64,000 nucleotides of DNA from Candidatus Acidianus copahuensis (GTDB taxonomy: Archaea > Thermoproteota > Thermoprotei_A > Sulfolobales > Sulfolobaceae). The stretch spans positions 1-64,000 of the forward strand of contig NZ_JFZT01000047.1 in the NCBI RefSeq assembly GCF_000632495.1, given 5' to 3'. A program made the position numbers and the translations under genes. Of this stretch, positions 61,834 to 64,000 are shown piece after piece. The first letter of the stretch is position 1, and each line of letters starts with the position of its first letter. Below the pieces are notes generated by a model. The model saw only the letters and a program-made list of their open reading frames with translations. It made no database searches and was not told the origin of the DNA.

Positions 61834-62630
61834 AATAATCTGCCCTCTAATCTTTTCTTTAATATCTCAATTGATGATTCGGTATATATTGTTAGTCTTC
61901 CAGGATGACCTCCAGGTGCTAAATGGTTTATACTTAAATTATTTGCAGCTACTACGTCAGCTCCTTCTATGTTCCTAATTGCATTTACTATTGGTAGATT
62001 CATATTATGAACTACAAAGAGCGGACCTACAGCTCTTTTATATCTTCTACCTCTCATTTTTCCCTTACCGGGTCTTATCTTTCTATTTTCCTTAACTCTC
62101 TGTAATTCTTCTGAAAGACCTATCTTTTCCAGAAAAGATACAACATCTTTAGTCTTCTTCAAATTACACACTTCATCCGATATAATAACAGGCAGTACAA
62201 GTTTTTCCTGTATTTTATGCCCTCTTTTCTTCACAAATTCCGTATAGCTTCCAGCACTTATTGCACTTATTATAGCTAACCGTTTTTCCTTTATATTTAT
62301 TTCCTCTGCAATGATTTTTTTTGTTGAAGGCGGAAATGCCAATCTTCCCCCAACAGTATTAGGGGCTAACGCTCCTTCTCCTGAAACGTTAATTCTAGGA
62401 ACTCTAGCCATACCAAGATTAATCCCAAAGCTATGTGCAGTAGTTCTCCTCCCAGCCATTGGATCTCTACCTTTTGGTTGTAAAGACTTAGTAAAAGATG
62501 ATAAGAAAGCCCTTCTAATTAAATCATTTCTTACATAATATCCAAAAATAGATGGAAGCTGTATTTCCTTCACTTGATTTCCATTTATATCGATTATAGG
62601 AACAGTTTTTATTTTAACCTCTGTATACAT
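61830..62630 (-). CDS. rpl4: 50S ribosomal protein L4
   Basis: 266 residues, archaeal L4/L1e form. FTKSLQPKGRDPMAGRRTTA, PRINVSGEGALAPNTVGGRL, RKIRPGKGKMRGRRYKRAVG and LSINHLAPGGHPGRLTIYTE are diagnostic. Confidence 0.96.
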   Translation of the reverse strand: MYTEVKIKTVPIIDINGNQVKEIQLPSIFGYYVRNDLIRRAFLSSFTKSLQPKGRDPMAGRRTTAHSFGINLGMARVPRINVSGEGALAPNTVGGRLAFPPSTKKIIAEEINIKEKRLAIISAISAGSYTEFVKKRGHKIQEKLVLPVIISDEVCNLKKTKDVVSFLEKIGLSEELQRVKENRKIRPGKGKMRGRRYKRAVGPLFVVHNMNLPIVNAIRNIEGADVVAANNLSINHLAPGGHPGRLTIYTESSIEILKKRLEGRLL

Positions 62631-62634
62631 GATC

Positions 62635-63657
62635 TCACCCTTGCTTACTTAATACGTCTACATAGGTTATTTTTGGAGGTTCAGGTGTCACTTGATAAGG
62701 TCTGATAGGATATCTTAAAAATAAAGGCCTTTTCTTATGTCCTATTGTAGAACCTTGAATTAGCATGTATGTGTTTTTAACTAAACCATATCCTACAAAT
62801 CCACCAGCTGGATTTATTTCTGACGAATTAGAAGATATCTTAAGTATTCTCTTATTGTGCTCTGTCCTCCTATGAAATCCCATTTGACCTGGTTGCGGAA
62901 CATAACTTGGAGTAGCGAAGGATGGACCCTTAGTCCCTGCCTTCCTACTTCCTTTTCTATGTTTATGCCATCTAGGTAATTCTATAACTTCATATCTTTT
63001 TACCACGCCTTCAAAGCCATGCCCTTTAGTTACTCCAATGATATCAACTAAACCACCAGGTTTAAACAAAGCTTCAACTTGTAACGGCTTGCCCAAAACA
63101 TTTAATGCATATTCTAACTGTGAATTCACATTGCCTCCTCCTATTTGTATTTCAGCAATATCTGGTGATTTTTTACCTAAAGAAGATATAAGCTTTGGCT
63201 GAGTTGCTACAATGGTTCTAAAGTATAATATTTCGTTCGATTTACTTTTTATCTTTTCTAGGAATGTTGACATTTTATCCTTATTTACCTTTAAATTCTT
63301 TAATCTTCTTGTAATATTAATCTCTTTTGGTGGTTCGACCCAATAATCAGTTAAAACCTCTGGCTCTCCATTATCGCCAAGAACATATGCCCTTAAAGCT
63401 AAAGGTACTATTGGTGGAGTCTCTATAACTGTTACAGGAGAAAATATTTCTTTACCGTAATTTAAAGAGCCTTTAAGATCGTCAATGTAGTAAATGTGCG
63501 TCATCCCCACTTTATATCCTATAAATCCAAGGAGAGTAGGAGATTGAGTAGCCAAAATAGGCCAAGTTCTTGGACTAAACAGTATCCCGCTAGCCCTTTT
63601 TCTAGGCCTAAGCCCAGCTGTTCCTCTTCTAGGTGATGAAAGCTTTCGATGACCCAT
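62635..63657 (-). CDS. rpl3: 50S ribosomal protein L3
   Basis: 340 residues, archaeal length. MGHRKLSSPRRGTAGLRPRK, FIGYKVGMTHIYYIDD, VTKGHGFEGVVKRYEVIELP and MGFHRRTEHNKRILKISS are conserved. It is the first ribosomal gene of the operon; GAGG lies just before its ATG. Confidence 0.97.
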   Translation of the reverse strand: MGHRKLSSPRRGTAGLRPRKRASGILFSPRTWPILATQSPTLLGFIGYKVGMTHIYYIDDLKGSLNYGKEIFSPVTVIETPPIVPLALRAYVLGDNGEPEVLTDYWVEPPKEINITRRLKNLKVNKDKMSTFLEKIKSKSNEILYFRTIVATQPKLISSLGKKSPDIAEIQIGGGNVNSQLEYALNVLGKPLQVEALFKPGGLVDIIGVTKGHGFEGVVKRYEVIELPRWHKHRKGSRKAGTKGPSFATPSYVPQPGQMGFHRRTEHNKRILKISSNSSEINPAGGFVGYGLVKNTYMLIQGSTIGHKKRPLFLRYPIRPYQVTPEPPKITYVDVLSKQG

Positions 63658-63683
63658 CCTCTATCCATTCTGTTTCTACCTTT

Positions 63684-63700
63684 CATTATTATAAAAAAGT
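63684..63700 (-). promoter_or_regulatory. Possible promoter of the L3 operon
   Basis: In the 45-bp gap between the methyltransferase stop and L3, the minus strand has ACTTTTTTATAATAATG, a TATA-like tract placed to start transcripts shortly before the L3 ATG. The operon could also be read from an upstream promoter outside the window. Confidence 0.4.
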
Positions 63701-63702
63701 AT

Positions 63703-64000
63703 CTATTCAAGAATCATGTTAAGTATAGATAAAGATGCAGAGAGTGCTTCTTCTACCCTAACGTTAGATACTCCTTGTTTTGGAACAAAGTTTAGGATTA
63801 AAGGATGCGAGTTATTTCCAAAACGTTCCAATACTTTGCCTTCAGGTGGACCAATTAGGAGTGTTAGTCCATTTTCCTCATATTTATCCCTAATTATATT
63901 TTTCATTTTGAAGGGATCATCCCCACTTCTACTGCCAATAATTAAGTTTTTTTTAAGAGTTTCTTAAATGATATATTATCCAATGAAAATCCATTATAGT
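63703..64000 (-). CDS. SPOUT RNA methyltransferase (DUF171 type), partial, with apparent -1 frameshift
   Basis: This is the C-terminal end of a gene that continues beyond base 64000. The terminal part contains LIIGSRSGDD, LTLLIGPPEGKVLERFG and FVPKQGVSNVRVEEALSASL, the AdoMet-knot region of SPOUT proteins that normally precede L3 in archaea. Reading in from the window edge, the frame YNGFSLDNISFKKLLKK continues only to ACT TAA; the conserved NLIIGSRSG lies in the -1 frame. The switch falls on an 8-A run (63954-63947 on the minus strand), with AAA AAA C context. This is either an indel or error, a broken gene, or programmed slippage. Confidence 0.75.

Overview
The window is a stretch of a crenarchaeal chromosome, almost certainly from the order Sulfolobales (Sulfolobus/Sulfurisphaera/Acidianus relatives). 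The evidence is archaeal-only genes (Rnp1, L40e, S4e, L19e, L32e, L34e, FEN1, archease, RIO2, Trm112, archaeal MetK and adenylate kinase), strong A+T bias with purine-rich coding strands, TATA elements about 26 bp upstream of leaderless starts, GGTGA-type ribosome binding sites inside operons, and a three-gene Ced DNA-import cluster known only from crenarchaea. The genus cannot be fixed from sequence reading alone.

Left part (1-12 kb): a decayed transposase-like remnant, two odd genes with eroded catalytic motifs (an ATPase-like protein without a P-loop and a thiamine-diphosphate-type protein without its key residues), an intron-bearing tRNA-Cys, then translation and informational genes: L40e, a NusA-like KH protein, AspRS, TruD, Pth2, aEF1B, Cdc48 and FEN1. 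Next (12-18 kb) is a compact tetrapyrrole operon sirC-hemA-hemB-hemL-hemC-hemD, followed by a phosphodiesterase and a two-subunit FAD amine oxidase. 22-28.8 kb, mostly on the minus strand, holds a beta-CASP nuclease, DNA ligase, a C/D-box sRNA candidate, Dcd, a ribbon-helix-helix coiled-coil protein, Pdo, an AMMECR1 protein and a Mut7-C protein.

28.8-46 kb is a mixed housekeeping region: RqcH, RIO2, DUF460, MetK, Sm protein, PyrG, a hexulose-phosphate synthase-like protein, Trm112, GlmM, initiator tRNA, a possibly autoregulated RHH gene, an ASKHA/nucleotidyltransferase/CitG/phosphoesterase cluster, Ard1 and CoaBC. At 46-47 kb are tRNA-His, tRNA-Asp and tRNA-Phe with a probable H/ACA-type small RNA. 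At 47.7-49 kb lies cedA1-cedA-cedA2, the importer of the crenarchaeal DNA-exchange system. From 49 kb to the end, on the minus strand, is the S10/spc ribosomal operon (L3 to SecY-Adk-DUF106-L34e-Cmk) with RNase P protein Rnp1 inside it.

The most notable points are the Ced cluster, the H/ACA-like RNA sharing a promoter with tRNA-Phe, an apparent -1 frameshift on an A8 run in the SPOUT methyltransferase upstream of L3, apparent non-canonical start codons (ATA for fen1, ATT for truD), and a GTATAC double operator in front of an uncharacterised RHH-like gene.
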